NCBI GenBank assembly: GCA_041320695.1 | Contig: JBGGOQ010000006.1 | Coordinates: forward strand, 62,001 to 126,000 | Direction of reading: 5' to 3' | DNA from: Caldicellulosiruptoraceae bacterium PP1 | GTDB taxonomy: Bacteria; Bacillota; Thermoanaerobacteria; Caldicellulosiruptorales; Caldicellulosiruptoraceae | Length of the DNA: 64,000 nucleotides | Part shown: positions 17,456 to 25,733 of the stretch, piece by piece | Layout: each line of letters begins with the position of its first letter | Numbering within the stretch: the stretch's first letter is position 1 | The notes under the pieces: generated by a model | Databases searched by the model: none | What the model saw: only the letters and a program-made list of their open reading frames with translations | Told to the model about the DNA's origin: nothing | Made by a program: the position numbers and the translations under genes

Positions 17456-19264
17456 ATGAGTTGTCACTGCAGCACTGAAATAACTAATATTCCAAAAGAC
17501 AAAGAATGGATTGCTTTAGTTGGAAATCCAAACGTAGGTAAATCAGTGGTTTTTAATAGGCTTACTGGAAAGTATGTTGAGGTTTCAAATTTTCCTGGAA
17601 CAACAGTTGATATAAACTTCGGTTATTTGGATAACTATATCTTGATTGATACACCTGGTGTGTATGGTATTTCTTCTTTTAATGATGAAGAGATAGTTAC
17701 AAGAAATATTGTTTTAAATGTTAATAAAGTCTTAAATGTTGTAGATGCAATGCATTTAGATAGAGACCTTTTTTTGACACAGCAATTAATTGACCTTGGG
17801 AAAGAAGTTATTGTTATTTTAAATATGATGGATGAGGTAGAAAAAAATAAGGTTTCAATTGATATAGATAAATTAAAATCACAGCTTGGAGTAGAGGTAA
17901 TACCTGTATCAGCAAATAAAAATAGAGGGATGGATTTAATTAAAAAATCACTAAGTAAATTTAGAAAAGGCATTAGAAACCAAAGTTTAAATAAATACAT
18001 GTTACAAGAAGACAAACTAATTGAATTTCTGATTGACAATGAAGTTTTTTGTGAAAATTTTTCGAGCATTCAAGAAGAATTATACAGTTACAGAAGGCAG
18101 TATATTGATAACATAATTTCTAATATTGTTAGGTATGATGAGAAAAATGAAAAATTAAAGAGGAAATTAAGTGAAATACTATTAAATCCAATAACAGGTT
18201 ATCCCATTCTTTTAATATCAATTTATATTCTTTATTACCTTATGGGTGTTGTAGTAGCACAAAAAGTTGTTGATTTTACAATGAATAGAATTATGAATGA
18301 TCAATACGGTACCTTCATTCATAACTTGTTGAATGGATTTATATCTAATAAACAAATAAATAAATTATTAATTGGGAATTTTGGACTTCTTACAATGTTT
18401 CCTATTATATTCTTTGGTTTATTATTACCACTTGTTACAGCTTTTCATTTGTTTTTAGGTTTACTTGAAGATAGTGGTTATTTGCCACGTATAGCTGCAT
18501 TAATAGATAAATTCTTAAATAAAATTGGCTTAAATGGAAGAGCAATTATTCCAATAATATTGGGTTTTGGTTGTGTTACTATGGCTACAGTTACAACAAG
18601 GATTCTTGGTTCAAAAAGAGAAAGATTTATTGCAGTATTTTTATTGGGATTAACAATACCATGTTCAGCACAATTAGGTATAATTACTGGACTGATTGCA
18701 AAAATGGGATTTTGGTATTTTATTGCTTTTGTTGCAATAATTTTATTGATTTTTGGGATTGCAGGAAAGATATTAAATAAAGTAACTCCTGGTTCTTCAA
18801 CTGATCTTTTTATAGATTTACCACCAATGAGGATACCTGTTGCAAAAAATGTTTTGAAAAAGACCTATTTTAAAACAAAAGGCTTCTTATATGAAGCATT
18901 TCCTATATTTGTTATTGGAACACTGTTTTTAGGTGTTTTAGATGCCTTTAATCTATTAAAAACAATTGAAAATTTTGCTAAGCCTTTAATATCTGGTTTT
19001 TTAAAACTTCCACCACAAATGGCAGAAGTATTTATATTAGGCATTATAAGAAGAGACTATGGGGCTGCAGGACTTGTTACAATTCCTACAACTAAGCCAC
19101 AGATGTTTGTAGCATTAGTTACTACAACGTTATTTGTTCCATGTATAAGCTCATTTGTTATGATGATTAAAGAAAATGGGTTTAAGAATGCTTTATCTGT
19201 ATGGGTTTCAAGTGCTGTCATTGCTATTTTAGTTGGTGGATTTATTGCAAATGTTATATTTTAG
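17456..19264 (+). CDS. feoB: Ferrous iron transporter FeoB
   Basis: Inner-membrane Fe(II) permease with a cytoplasmic GTPase domain. Residues 16-175 are the G domain: G1 GNPNVGKS at 23-30, FPGTT, G3 DTPGVYG, G4 NMMD and G5 VSANKNRG. A short helical insert follows, then the membrane part with two Gate motifs (the LEDSGYLPRIAAL stretch and the IPCSAQLGII stretch) and a VPCISSF motif near the end. At 602 residues it is a compact form, complete at both ends. ATG is used rather than the TTG codon just before it, with GGAAG upstream. The N-terminus has two extra cysteines (MSCHC). Confidence 0.95.
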   Translation: MSCHCSTEITNIPKDKEWIALVGNPNVGKSVVFNRLTGKYVEVSNFPGTTVDINFGYLDNYILIDTPGVYGISSFNDEEIVTRNIVLNVNKVLNVVDAMHLDRDLFLTQQLIDLGKEVIVILNMMDEVEKNKVSIDIDKLKSQLGVEVIPVSANKNRGMDLIKKSLSKFRKGIRNQSLNKYMLQEDKLIEFLIDNEVFCENFSSIQEELYSYRRQYIDNIISNIVRYDEKNEKLKRKLSEILLNPITGYPILLISIYILYYLMGVVVAQKVVDFTMNRIMNDQYGTFIHNLLNGFISNKQINKLLIGNFGLLTMFPIIFFGLLLPLVTAFHLFLGLLEDSGYLPRIAALIDKFLNKIGLNGRAIIPIILGFGCVTMATVTTRILGSKRERFIAVFLLGLTIPCSAQLGIITGLIAKMGFWYFIAFVAIILLIFGIAGKILNKVTPGSSTDLFIDLPPMRIPVAKNVLKKTYFKTKGFLYEAFPIFVIGTLFLGVLDAFNLLKTIENFAKPLISGFLKLPPQMAEVFILGIIRRDYGAAGLVTIPTTKPQMFVALVTTTLFVPCISSFVMMIKENGFKNALSVWVSSAVIAILVGGFIANVIF

Positions 19265-19275
19265 AGGGTGAAAAA

Positions 19276-19440
19276 ATGATTATATGTAAGGTTTGTGGAT
19301 TTAAATATGATTTGAATAAAAATTCTAGGTGCCCAAGGTGTAATACTCCCATTTCTGAAAGCTTAAAATGTGATATGAATTGTAAAAAATGCAAATCAAA
19401 CTGTACTATTGACAAAAATATTAATAAAAGCATACAATGA
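19276..19440 (+). CDS. Small cysteine-rich zinc-ribbon-like protein
   Basis: A 54-residue protein with eight cysteines in CxxC-like pairs (CKVCGFKYD, CPRCN, CDMNCKKCKSNC). GAGGGTG lies five bases before the ATG. Its place directly after feoB and before fur is where many Feo operons carry FeoC or a short Cys-rich FeoB-associated protein. Metal binding is likely from the composition; a role in iron uptake or sensing is inferred only from position. Confidence 0.8.
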   Translation: MIICKVCGFKYDLNKNSRCPRCNTPISESLKCDMNCKKCKSNCTIDKNINKSIQ

Positions 19441-19456
19441 TTATCATATGATATCT
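19436..19456 (+). promoter_or_regulatory. Possible Fur box in front of fur
   Basis: atgattatcatatgatatc contains the ATGATTATCAT core of the classical Fur box. It straddles the stop codon of the zinc-ribbon gene and ends about 20 bases before fur, a position fitting autoregulation. No clear -35/-10 pair was found beside it. Confidence 0.45.
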
Positions 19457-19476
19457 TAGTGAGGGTATGAAGCTTG

Positions 19477-19926
19477 ATGGATGAAAAACAAATAGATGAA
19501 ATAAAAGAACAATTAAAGCAAAAGGGTTATAAGCTAACTACACAAAGAAGAATTATATTAGATTCATTGATAGATAATCAGGAGAAACATTTAAGTATCG
19601 AAGAAATATATGACATTGTCAAGAAAAGGATGCCAGAAATAGGTCTTGCAACTGTATATAGGACATTGATGCTGTTAAATGATTTGAATGTTGTCAATAA
19701 AATAGATTTAGATGATGGTTGTTCAAGATTTGAATTAAATGAAGAAGATAGGTTCCATAAACATCATCATCTTATCTGTATTAACTGCGGAAAGATTGAA
19801 GAAGCAGAAGAGGATTTGTTAGAGATATTGGAAGCTGAGATTGAGAAGAAAAATGGATTTAAGGTTGTTGACCATATAGTTAAATTTTATGGACTTTGTA
19901 GTGAATGCCAAAAAAGGAGTGAATAA
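19477..19926 (+). CDS. fur: Fur-family iron-responsive regulator
   Basis: A 149-residue Fur-family repressor: N-terminal winged helix (GYKLTTQRRIILDSL; GLATVYRTLMLLNDLNVV), then the metal-sensing and dimer domain with HKHHHLICINCGK and the final CSEC pair, which together form the structural zinc site. Position at the end of the feo cluster, whose promoter carries Fur boxes, makes Fur (iron) more likely than PerR or Zur, though the class cannot be proven from sequence alone. ATG is preferred over the TTG immediately upstream; GAGGG lies ahead. Confidence 0.88.
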   Translation: MDEKQIDEIKEQLKQKGYKLTTQRRIILDSLIDNQEKHLSIEEIYDIVKKRMPEIGLATVYRTLMLLNDLNVVNKIDLDDGCSRFELNEEDRFHKHHHLICINCGKIEEAEEDLLEILEAEIEKKNGFKVVDHIVKFYGLCSECQKRSE

Positions 19927-19947
19927 AATCAATCACTCCTTTTTTTG
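19911..19947. terminator. Bidirectional terminator between fur and the CBM-like gene
   Basis: aaaaaggagtga pairs with tcactccttttt. A-run and T-run flank the stem, so it can serve both convergent genes. The fur stop codon is in its loop. Confidence 0.85.
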
Positions 19948-20235
19948 CGTATATATCTTATAAAACGAGTTATTATTATCATCTTTATTATTAAAGCTAT
20001 CTTCAAAAGCAATAAAAACAGTATTAAGACCAATGACTGGAATAACCATTATATATGCATTATCCTTCTTTACCATTTTAGCTTTATAAACCTTTTCAAT
20101 ATCTTCTTTTCCATATCCAAATATTAAATAAATATCCTTCTGTAAGTTGTCTAAAAGAATTCCATTATTATATTTAATTATTATTTTATCGCCTGCATAT
20201 GCTTTTTCTGGATATATTTCAAATGGTAATACCAT
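19933..20235 (-). CDS. Small carbohydrate-binding (CBM25-like) protein
   Basis: A 100-residue protein with no signal peptide. The core resembles family 25 starch-binding modules: YPEKAYAGDKIIIKYNNGIL, DIYLIFGYGK, a MVKK-x-x-AYIMVIPV strand and the end FIAFEDSFNNKDDNNN, comparable to the F-x-DSANNWDNN-x-G motif. AGGAGTG lies five bases before the ATG and overlaps the stop codon of sleB, so translation is probably coupled to sleB. Binding of glycogen-like polysaccharide is inferred from the fold; the tie to a spore cortex enzyme is unexpected. Confidence 0.65.
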   Translation of the reverse strand: MVLPFEIYPEKAYAGDKIIIKYNNGILLDNLQKDIYLIFGYGKEDIEKVYKAKMVKKDNAYIMVIPVIGLNTVFIAFEDSFNNKDDNNNSFYKIYTQKKE

Positions 20236-20245
20236 ATTTTCACTC

Positions 20246-20938
20246 CTACTTTGCAAATATATGATCACCAATTACAGTAAGAATAGGTCTACTCCAAATC
20301 CACTTATTAGTTGTTTTTGCTGGGTTATAGTAATAAAGTGCACCACCTGTTGGATCCCAACCATTTAACGCATCTCTTGCAGCATTAATTGCACTTTGGT
20401 TTGGTGGAAGATTAATCTGCCCATCAGAAACAGCTGTAAATGCACCTGGCTGATATATTACTCCAGCTATTGAATTTGGGAAAAGGGGACTTTCTACTCT
20501 ATTTAATACAACAGCTCCTATTGCAACTTGTCCAATATATGGTTCTCCTCTTGCTTCACCATAAATTAGATGAGCAAGAAGATTTAAATCAGAACTATAC
20601 GAAGTTTTAGAATATGGTATCACAATTCCCATTGCTTTTAATGTTTCACTTCCAGCAACTCCATCTACCTTAAGACCATTCTTAGCTTGAAAAGATCTTA
20701 CTGCCATATATGTTTTATAACCATAGACTCCATCAATAGCACCATTGTAATATCCCCATTGCTTTAGTCTTTTCTGAATTTCAATAACTTCAGCACCTGT
20801 AGAACCATAGTATGAGATAACAATAGGGTTAATGAAATATTTAAATGCAATTTGGTTTTGGAAAGTAGCAAGAGTCAATGAAAAAATTAATATTACTAAT
20901 AATACTATTATCTTAATATTTGTTTTCAACTTAACCAT
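20246..20938 (-). CDS. sleB: Spore cortex-lytic enzyme, SleB type
   Basis: Exported peptidoglycan hydrolase of about 230 residues. A signal/membrane segment (IIVLLVILIFSLTLATF) is followed by a peptidoglycan-binding domain (GSTGAEVIEIQKRLKQWGYY; DGVYGYKTYMAVRSFQ) and a C-terminal Hydrolase_2 (SleB) domain with LIYGEARGEPYIGQVAIGAV, NRV and a GALYYYNP end. SleB proteins degrade cortex peptidoglycan in germinating spores; some vegetative cell-wall hydrolases (CwlJ/SleB-like) share this layout. Start is uncertain: ATG lies very close to GAGGTG, and a TTG nine bases downstream is possible. Confidence 0.85.
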   Translation of the reverse strand: MVKLKTNIKIIVLLVILIFSLTLATFQNQIAFKYFINPIVISYYGSTGAEVIEIQKRLKQWGYYNGAIDGVYGYKTYMAVRSFQAKNGLKVDGVAGSETLKAMGIVIPYSKTSYSSDLNLLAHLIYGEARGEPYIGQVAIGAVVLNRVESPLFPNSIAGVIYQPGAFTAVSDGQINLPPNQSAINAARDALNGWDPTGGALYYYNPAKTTNKWIWSRPILTVIGDHIFAK

Positions 20939-21059
20939 CACCTCAAAAAATAATTTCAATTATTAGTATTTCAAATTCAATTTTTTATATGTAAATGAAT
21001 AAGTATTTATTAAAATACAAAAATTATAATAAGGAATAAAGTTAGATTGGGGGATTAAT

Positions 21060-22196
21060 ATGAAAAAAATTATATGTATCATCATCATATTATTATTAAC
21101 ATTTTCATTAACAAATAGTTTTGCAGAAAACAACCAAACTCAACAGATTGACATTAAGTCAAAATCAGCTATTTTAATTGACTTCGAAACAGGAAAAATT
21201 ATATATGAAAAAAATGCTCACGAAAGATTACCTCTTGCATCTATTACTAAAGTAATGACACTTTTATTAATATGTGAAGCAATTGAAAACGGGAAAATAA
21301 AGCTTGATGATACTGTTACAACAAGTGAACATGCATCAAGCATGGGAGGCTCACAAGTTTACCTTAAAGAAGGAGAACAAATGAAGGTAGAAGAACTTTT
21401 AAAATGTGTTGCAGTGGCTTCTGCAAATGATGCTGCTGTTGCACTTGCTGAACACATAGCAGGAAGTGAGCAATCATTTGTTTATATGATGAATAAAAAA
21501 GCAAAGGAACTTGGTATGAATGATACTAATTTTGTTAATGCATGTGGATTAGATGCAGATAATCATTATTCAAGTGCTTATGATATTGCAATAATGTCAC
21601 GAGAGCTTTTAAAACACCAATGGATACAAAAATATCTTACAATATGGATGGACACAATAAGAAATGGTAGTTTTGGTCTTACTAATACAAATAGATTAGT
21701 AAGGCATTACAAAGGGACAACAGGTGTTAAAACTGGTTCAACAGGAAAAGCACTTTTCTGTGTTTCAGCATCAGCAAAAAGAAATGGTCTTCATTTAATA
21801 TGCGTAATTATGGGAGCTAATGATAGTAAAACAAGATTTTCAGAAGCAACAAAATTACTTGACTATGGATTTGCTTATTACACTTTATATTATCCTTACA
21901 CAAAAAATACAAAGATTGGAACAGTTAAAGTAAAAAACGGTTTAGAAGATTATGTTGATGCTGTTATAAAAAATGATGTGAAATTACTTCTTAATAGAGG
22001 AGAGGAAAGCAGAATTACAAAGGAAATAAAGATTGAAAAAGAAGTAAATTCCCCTGTTAAAAAAGACCAATTACTTGGAAAAGTTGAATTTTATATAGAT
22101 GGTAAACTAATTGCAAAGACTGATGTTATTGCTTCAAAAGAAATAAAGAGGAAAACACTATTTGATATATATAAATTATTAATCTCTCTAAAATAA
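21060..22196 (+). CDS. D-alanyl-D-alanine carboxypeptidase (DacF-like penicillin-binding protein)
   Basis: Exported low-molecular-mass penicillin-binding protein of 378 residues that trims the terminal D-Ala of peptidoglycan peptides. A signal peptide ends near SFA (about residue 22). Active-site motifs are S61-I-T-K64, S121-A-N123 and K224-T-G. A beta-rich C-terminal PBP5-like domain occupies about 280-365, with a final amphipathic stretch (LFDIYKLLISLK) that may hold it to the membrane. Being divergent from sleB, DacF (forespore) is a reasonable guess over DacA, but the sequence does not decide. Confidence 0.9.
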   Translation: MKKIICIIIILLLTFSLTNSFAENNQTQQIDIKSKSAILIDFETGKIIYEKNAHERLPLASITKVMTLLLICEAIENGKIKLDDTVTTSEHASSMGGSQVYLKEGEQMKVEELLKCVAVASANDAAVALAEHIAGSEQSFVYMMNKKAKELGMNDTNFVNACGLDADNHYSSAYDIAIMSRELLKHQWIQKYLTIWMDTIRNGSFGLTNTNRLVRHYKGTTGVKTGSTGKALFCVSASAKRNGLHLICVIMGANDSKTRFSEATKLLDYGFAYYTLYYPYTKNTKIGTVKVKNGLEDYVDAVIKNDVKLLLNRGEESRITKEIKIEKEVNSPVKKDQLLGKVEFYIDGKLIAKTDVIASKEIKRKTLFDIYKLLISLK

Positions 22197-22199
22197 AAT

Positions 22200-22278
22200 T
22201 GGTCGGGGCGACTGGACTTGAACCAGCGAACCTCTAGCACCCCAAGCTAGCACTCTAGCCAAACTGAGCTACGCCCCG
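22200..22278 (-). tRNA. tRNA-Pro (anticodon TGG)
   Basis: On the minus strand CGGGGCG pairs with CGCCCCG, followed by the A discriminator and an encoded CCA. The D arm (GCTCAG...), anticodon stem-loop GCTAGC-TTGGGGT-GCTAG with TGG, and T arm GCTGG-TTCAAGT-CCAGT are all present. Confidence 0.95.
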
Positions 22279-22320
22279 ACTTTTTTATTCTTTTGTATTC
22301 AATATTATAATCTACAAGTT

Positions 22321-23445
22321 TCAATTTTTCAAGGCAAATATTTTATTATAAATATCAATTGTTTCAGAAACAGTTTTTTGCCAAGTAAAGTTTTTAGAAT
22401 ATTCATAACCTTTTTCAGAGTAACTAGATCTTATAGTATTATCAGAAAGCACTTTATCCAATTTGTCAATCAAATCTTCTAATGAATATGGATTTATATA
22501 TATAGCTGCATCTTTCAATATTTCAGGCATACTTGTTACATTACTTGTAATAACAGGACATTTGCAAGCCATAGCCTCTAAAGGAGGAAGACCAAACCCT
22601 TCATATAGAGAAGGGTAAACAAAAACTTCTGAACCACTATATAGATAAGGAAGATAATCTACTTCAACATAAGAAAGAAAATGAACATAGTCTTGAATTC
22701 CATATGAATTTATTAAATTAAATAATTCTTCATAGTTTCTAGTAAGCTTGCCGGGAATAACTAAATGCAAATCTTTATATTTTTTTCTTATAAAATTAAA
22801 TGCTTGGATAAGAAGTTTAATATTTTTACGAGGAGAAAAGCCACCAAGGTATAATATATAAGGAAAATCAATATTAAATTTATTTTTTAATAAAACTCTA
22901 CATTTATCAATATCGATATGTTTATATACTTCTTCTGGTGCTAAATAAGTCACAAAAACCTTATTTTCATCATAATCAAAAAACTCACAGATATCTTTTT
23001 TTGAAAACTCTGACACTGTTATAACTGCATCAACTATTTTCATAATTTTGGGAACATAGTCTCTAAATATCTGAAGATATCCTGGCCCCACAGTTTCGGG
23101 CATTCTAAAAGGTATAATATCATGAAGTGTAATTATATACGTGCATTTTTTTGAAAGCGGTATTCCAATACCATTTTGTGGTACATGATAAATATCTATA
23201 TCATTTTGAATAATTATCTCTTTTATCATAATTTGTTCCCAGAATTTATCAAGTTGTTGAGACATATAGTTAAAATTAATGTTCTTTGCTAAAATTGTTT
23301 CATTACTCGACTCTTCAGGCCATATAATCAAGTATTCATGTTCATTTGAAAGATGTGCAAGATTATTTATTAGTTGATATGTGTAAGTTCCTATACCAGA
23401 TCCTCTATACCATTTTGCAGCTCTTCCATCTATTCCTATTTTCAT
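22321..23445 (-). CDS. Glycosyltransferase family 4 protein
   Basis: A GT-B fold glycosyltransferase of about 374 residues. The N-terminal half begins MKIGIDGRAAKWYRGSGIGTYTY, the acceptor-binding start typical of mannosyltransferase-like GT4 enzymes. The C-terminal half has ILYLGGFSPRKNIKLLIQAF, the VHFLSYV strand and the donor-binding FVYPSLYEGFGLPPLEAMAC motif with the E-x7-E pair. It probably transfers a nucleotide-activated sugar in cell-surface polysaccharide or glycolipid synthesis. No clear ribosome binding site is visible; an ATG nine bases upstream is an alternative. It stands alone between tRNA-Pro and a divergent gene. Confidence 0.87.
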   Translation of the reverse strand: MKIGIDGRAAKWYRGSGIGTYTYQLINNLAHLSNEHEYLIIWPEESSNETILAKNINFNYMSQQLDKFWEQIMIKEIIIQNDIDIYHVPQNGIGIPLSKKCTYIITLHDIIPFRMPETVGPGYLQIFRDYVPKIMKIVDAVITVSEFSKKDICEFFDYDENKVFVTYLAPEEVYKHIDIDKCRVLLKNKFNIDFPYILYLGGFSPRKNIKLLIQAFNFIRKKYKDLHLVIPGKLTRNYEELFNLINSYGIQDYVHFLSYVEVDYLPYLYSGSEVFVYPSLYEGFGLPPLEAMACKCPVITSNVTSMPEILKDAAIYINPYSLEDLIDKLDKVLSDNTIRSSYSEKGYEYSKNFTWQKTVSETIDIYNKIFALKN

Positions 23446-23525
23446 AGTTATCATTTCATTTTTATTTTTGTCTTTTTTATTATATGATATTAATATAATT
23501 GATGTTAATGAAAGAGGTTGATAAG

Positions 23526-24461
23526 TTGAAAATTAGTTTTTATGTTGATAATAAAGAACAGGATAAAAAAATTGAAAAAGTAATAAAAAATGAATATAAA
23601 ACAATTCCTATGAGTATTATTTTTAAACTACTAAGAAAAGGAAATATATTGGTAAATAGTCAAAAAGCTAAATTAGGTCAGGTTGTTGTTTTGGGTGATT
23701 TGATAGAATTTGATATTGAAGAAAAATTTTTGGAACATTCAAAAAAGGTAATTGAAATTATTTTCGAAGATGATAATTTATTAATAATAGATAAACCTTT
23801 TGGCATACCCTCTCATCCAGATAATAATGATGAATATTCAGTTGTAGATTGGATAAATGATAGGTATAGATCAAAAAGTGATTTCATACCGGCATTGTGC
23901 CATAGATTAGATAGGAATACTGGTGGACTTTTGATTATTGCAAAGAATAGACAATCATTAAGTGAAATGTTAAAATATTTTAGTGATAAAAAAATTCAAA
24001 AAAAATATTTAGCACTTACAAAAAGCTCAGATATAAAAAAACAAGATAAATTAGTATCATATCTTTATAAAGATCAAAAAAACAATAAAGTATTTATCTC
24101 TGATAAGCAACAGAAAGGGTTTAGCAAAATAATTACAAAATATAAAATTATTAATAAAATTGAGGATCTGTTTTTAGTTGAAGCTGAAATTATAACTGGA
24201 AAAACCCACCAAATTCGTGCTCACTTAGCACATATAGGAATACCAATAATTGGTGATGATAAATATGGAGACTGGAAACTAAATAAAAAATACAAAGCTG
24301 AATATCAGTGCTTATACGCATATTATATTCACTTTAATTTTGAAAAAAGAGGTTTGCTTCAATATTTATCAAATGCTAAATTTGTAAGGAATATAGTTAC
24401 ATTTCCTATTGAAGATGAAAAATTCAAATGTTTTAATATTTCAGAATTGAGAGGTATCTAA
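23526..24461 (+). CDS. RluA-family pseudouridine synthase
   Basis: An RNA pseudouridine synthase of 311 residues. An S4-like RNA-binding part occupies the first 80 residues; the catalytic domain follows with the RluA motif HRLDRNTGGLLIIAK, whose Asp is the nucleophile, and TGKTHQIRAHLAHIG near residue 220. The TTG start is chosen because GAGG lies eight bases before it; codons upstream overlap the ribosome binding site. Target (rRNA or tRNA position) cannot be told from sequence. The next gene starts one base after its stop. Confidence 0.9.
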   Translation: MKISFYVDNKEQDKKIEKVIKNEYKTIPMSIIFKLLRKGNILVNSQKAKLGQVVVLGDLIEFDIEEKFLEHSKKVIEIIFEDDNLLIIDKPFGIPSHPDNNDEYSVVDWINDRYRSKSDFIPALCHRLDRNTGGLLIIAKNRQSLSEMLKYFSDKKIQKKYLALTKSSDIKKQDKLVSYLYKDQKNNKVFISDKQQKGFSKIITKYKIINKIEDLFLVEAEIITGKTHQIRAHLAHIGIPIIGDDKYGDWKLNKKYKAEYQCLYAYYIHFNFEKRGLLQYLSNAKFVRNIVTFPIEDEKFKCFNISELRGI

Positions 24462-24462
24462 A

Positions 24463-25704
24463 ATGAAAAAGTTTTTATACTTCTTATTAAGTTTAGTAAT
24501 AGTGGGTCTTATAGCTGTAAATGCTTTTTTTTATTATGAAAACACATTTATGAAAAGCTATATGCCAACTAATAATGAGATAAAAAATACAAAAAAGCCT
24601 GTTGAATTTAAAAATACTACACCCAAAAAGAATAATAGTGCAAGTAATGAAGCAAAAAATATAAAACCTGAGGAAAAGAAAGCAAACCTTTTATTTACAG
24701 GGGATGTATTTTTAAACGGTTATATATTAAATTCATATTATAATCAAGATACACAAAGTTATTCATTTGATGAACAAATTTTTAAATCGGTTTATGAGAT
24801 TTCATATTCTGATGCTGCATTTTTTAAATTTGATAGTGTTCTTGCTGGTGATGAATTTGGTGTTTCAAGCTATGAAAAATATAATGCACCAAGCGAATTT
24901 GCAAAGTTTATGAAAAACATAGGTTTTAAAAATGTAATTCTTTCATCACAACATATATTTGACAAAAAGAAAGATGGATTAATTACAACTATAGAAAACT
25001 TTAAAAAGAATAATATTAACATTTTTGGTACAAACACAAATAAAGATGAAGCAAAGTCAAAAGTATTAGAGATTAATGGATTAAGAATAGGTATTGCAAC
25101 TTTTTCACGTGAATTTAAGACTGTATATTTAGATGCTTATTCTGATTATAAAGATTATATTAGCACACTTGACAAAACAGTTATAAAAAATGAGATTGAA
25201 TATCTTAAAAGTTTGAATTGTGATGTTATTATTGCATATGTTAATTGGGGAGTAGAGCATACAACAAAACCTAATTATCAACAGTTGGAATATGCCAAAG
25301 AATTAATTAAAAATGGTGTTAATATTATTATTGGATCCCACCCACATGCAATTCATCCTGTTGAAAAATTAAAGGTTGAAGATGACAATCATGTTGTACA
25401 TGAAGGTGTTGTTTTTTATTCTTTAGGTAACTTTTTCTGCGACCAATTAGTAATACTGCCATATAACAGATTTGGGCTTGTTGCTAACATAAATATAAAA
25501 AAAGTTGAAGATAATGTTACAATTAAATATAATATAATTCCTACATTTATTTATAGAACAAAAAGGACAAATTCTTCATATTATGATTACTATATATTAA
25601 ATGCAAATGAAATTATTAATCGAAATGATATTAGAAAGTCATATATTAATTATGCAAAAAAACTAATTGAACAAATAAAAGCTTGGGAACAACAGATAAA
25701 TTAA
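24463..25704 (+). CDS. CapA-like (PgsA-type) metallophosphatase-fold protein with altered metal site
   Basis: A 413-residue protein with a single N-terminal membrane anchor (residues 5-25), a Lys/Asn-rich spacer and a CapA domain outside the cell. Family motifs visible are [26 protein letters not shown] and FYSLGNFF. Others are changed: the usual N-L-E is KFD, the N-N/A-H-x-L-D motif reads SSQHIFD, and H-W-G reads NWG. Several expected metal ligands are therefore missing and the protein may be catalytically dead or have a different role. CapA/PgsA proteins normally act in poly-gamma-glutamate synthesis, but no pgsB or pgsC is near. It runs 30 bases short of lepA. Confidence 0.8.
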   Translation: MKKFLYFLLSLVIVGLIAVNAFFYYENTFMKSYMPTNNEIKNTKKPVEFKNTTPKKNNSASNEAKNIKPEEKKANLLFTGDVFLNGYILNSYYNQDTQSYSFDEQIFKSVYEISYSDAAFFKFDSVLAGDEFGVSSYEKYNAPSEFAKFMKNIGFKNVILSSQHIFDKKKDGLITTIENFKKNNINIFGTNTNKDEAKSKVLEINGLRIGIATFSREFKTVYLDAYSDYKDYISTLDKTVIKNEIEYLKSLNCDVIIAYVNWGVEHTTKPNYQQLEYAKELIKNGVNIIIGSHPHAIHPVEKLKVEDDNHVVHEGVVFYSLGNFFCDQLVILPYNRFGLVANINIKKVEDNVTIKYNIIPTFIYRTKRTNSSYYDYYILNANEIINRNDIRKSYINYAKKLIEQIKAWEQQIN

Positions 25705-25733
25705 ACTTTACAATATCTTTAGGGGGAAAAGGC

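Noticed and set aside
20147-20368. Plus-strand frames across the CBM-like and sleB genes
   Set aside because: Reverse readings of two genes with clear family motifs and ribosome binding sites on the minus strand.
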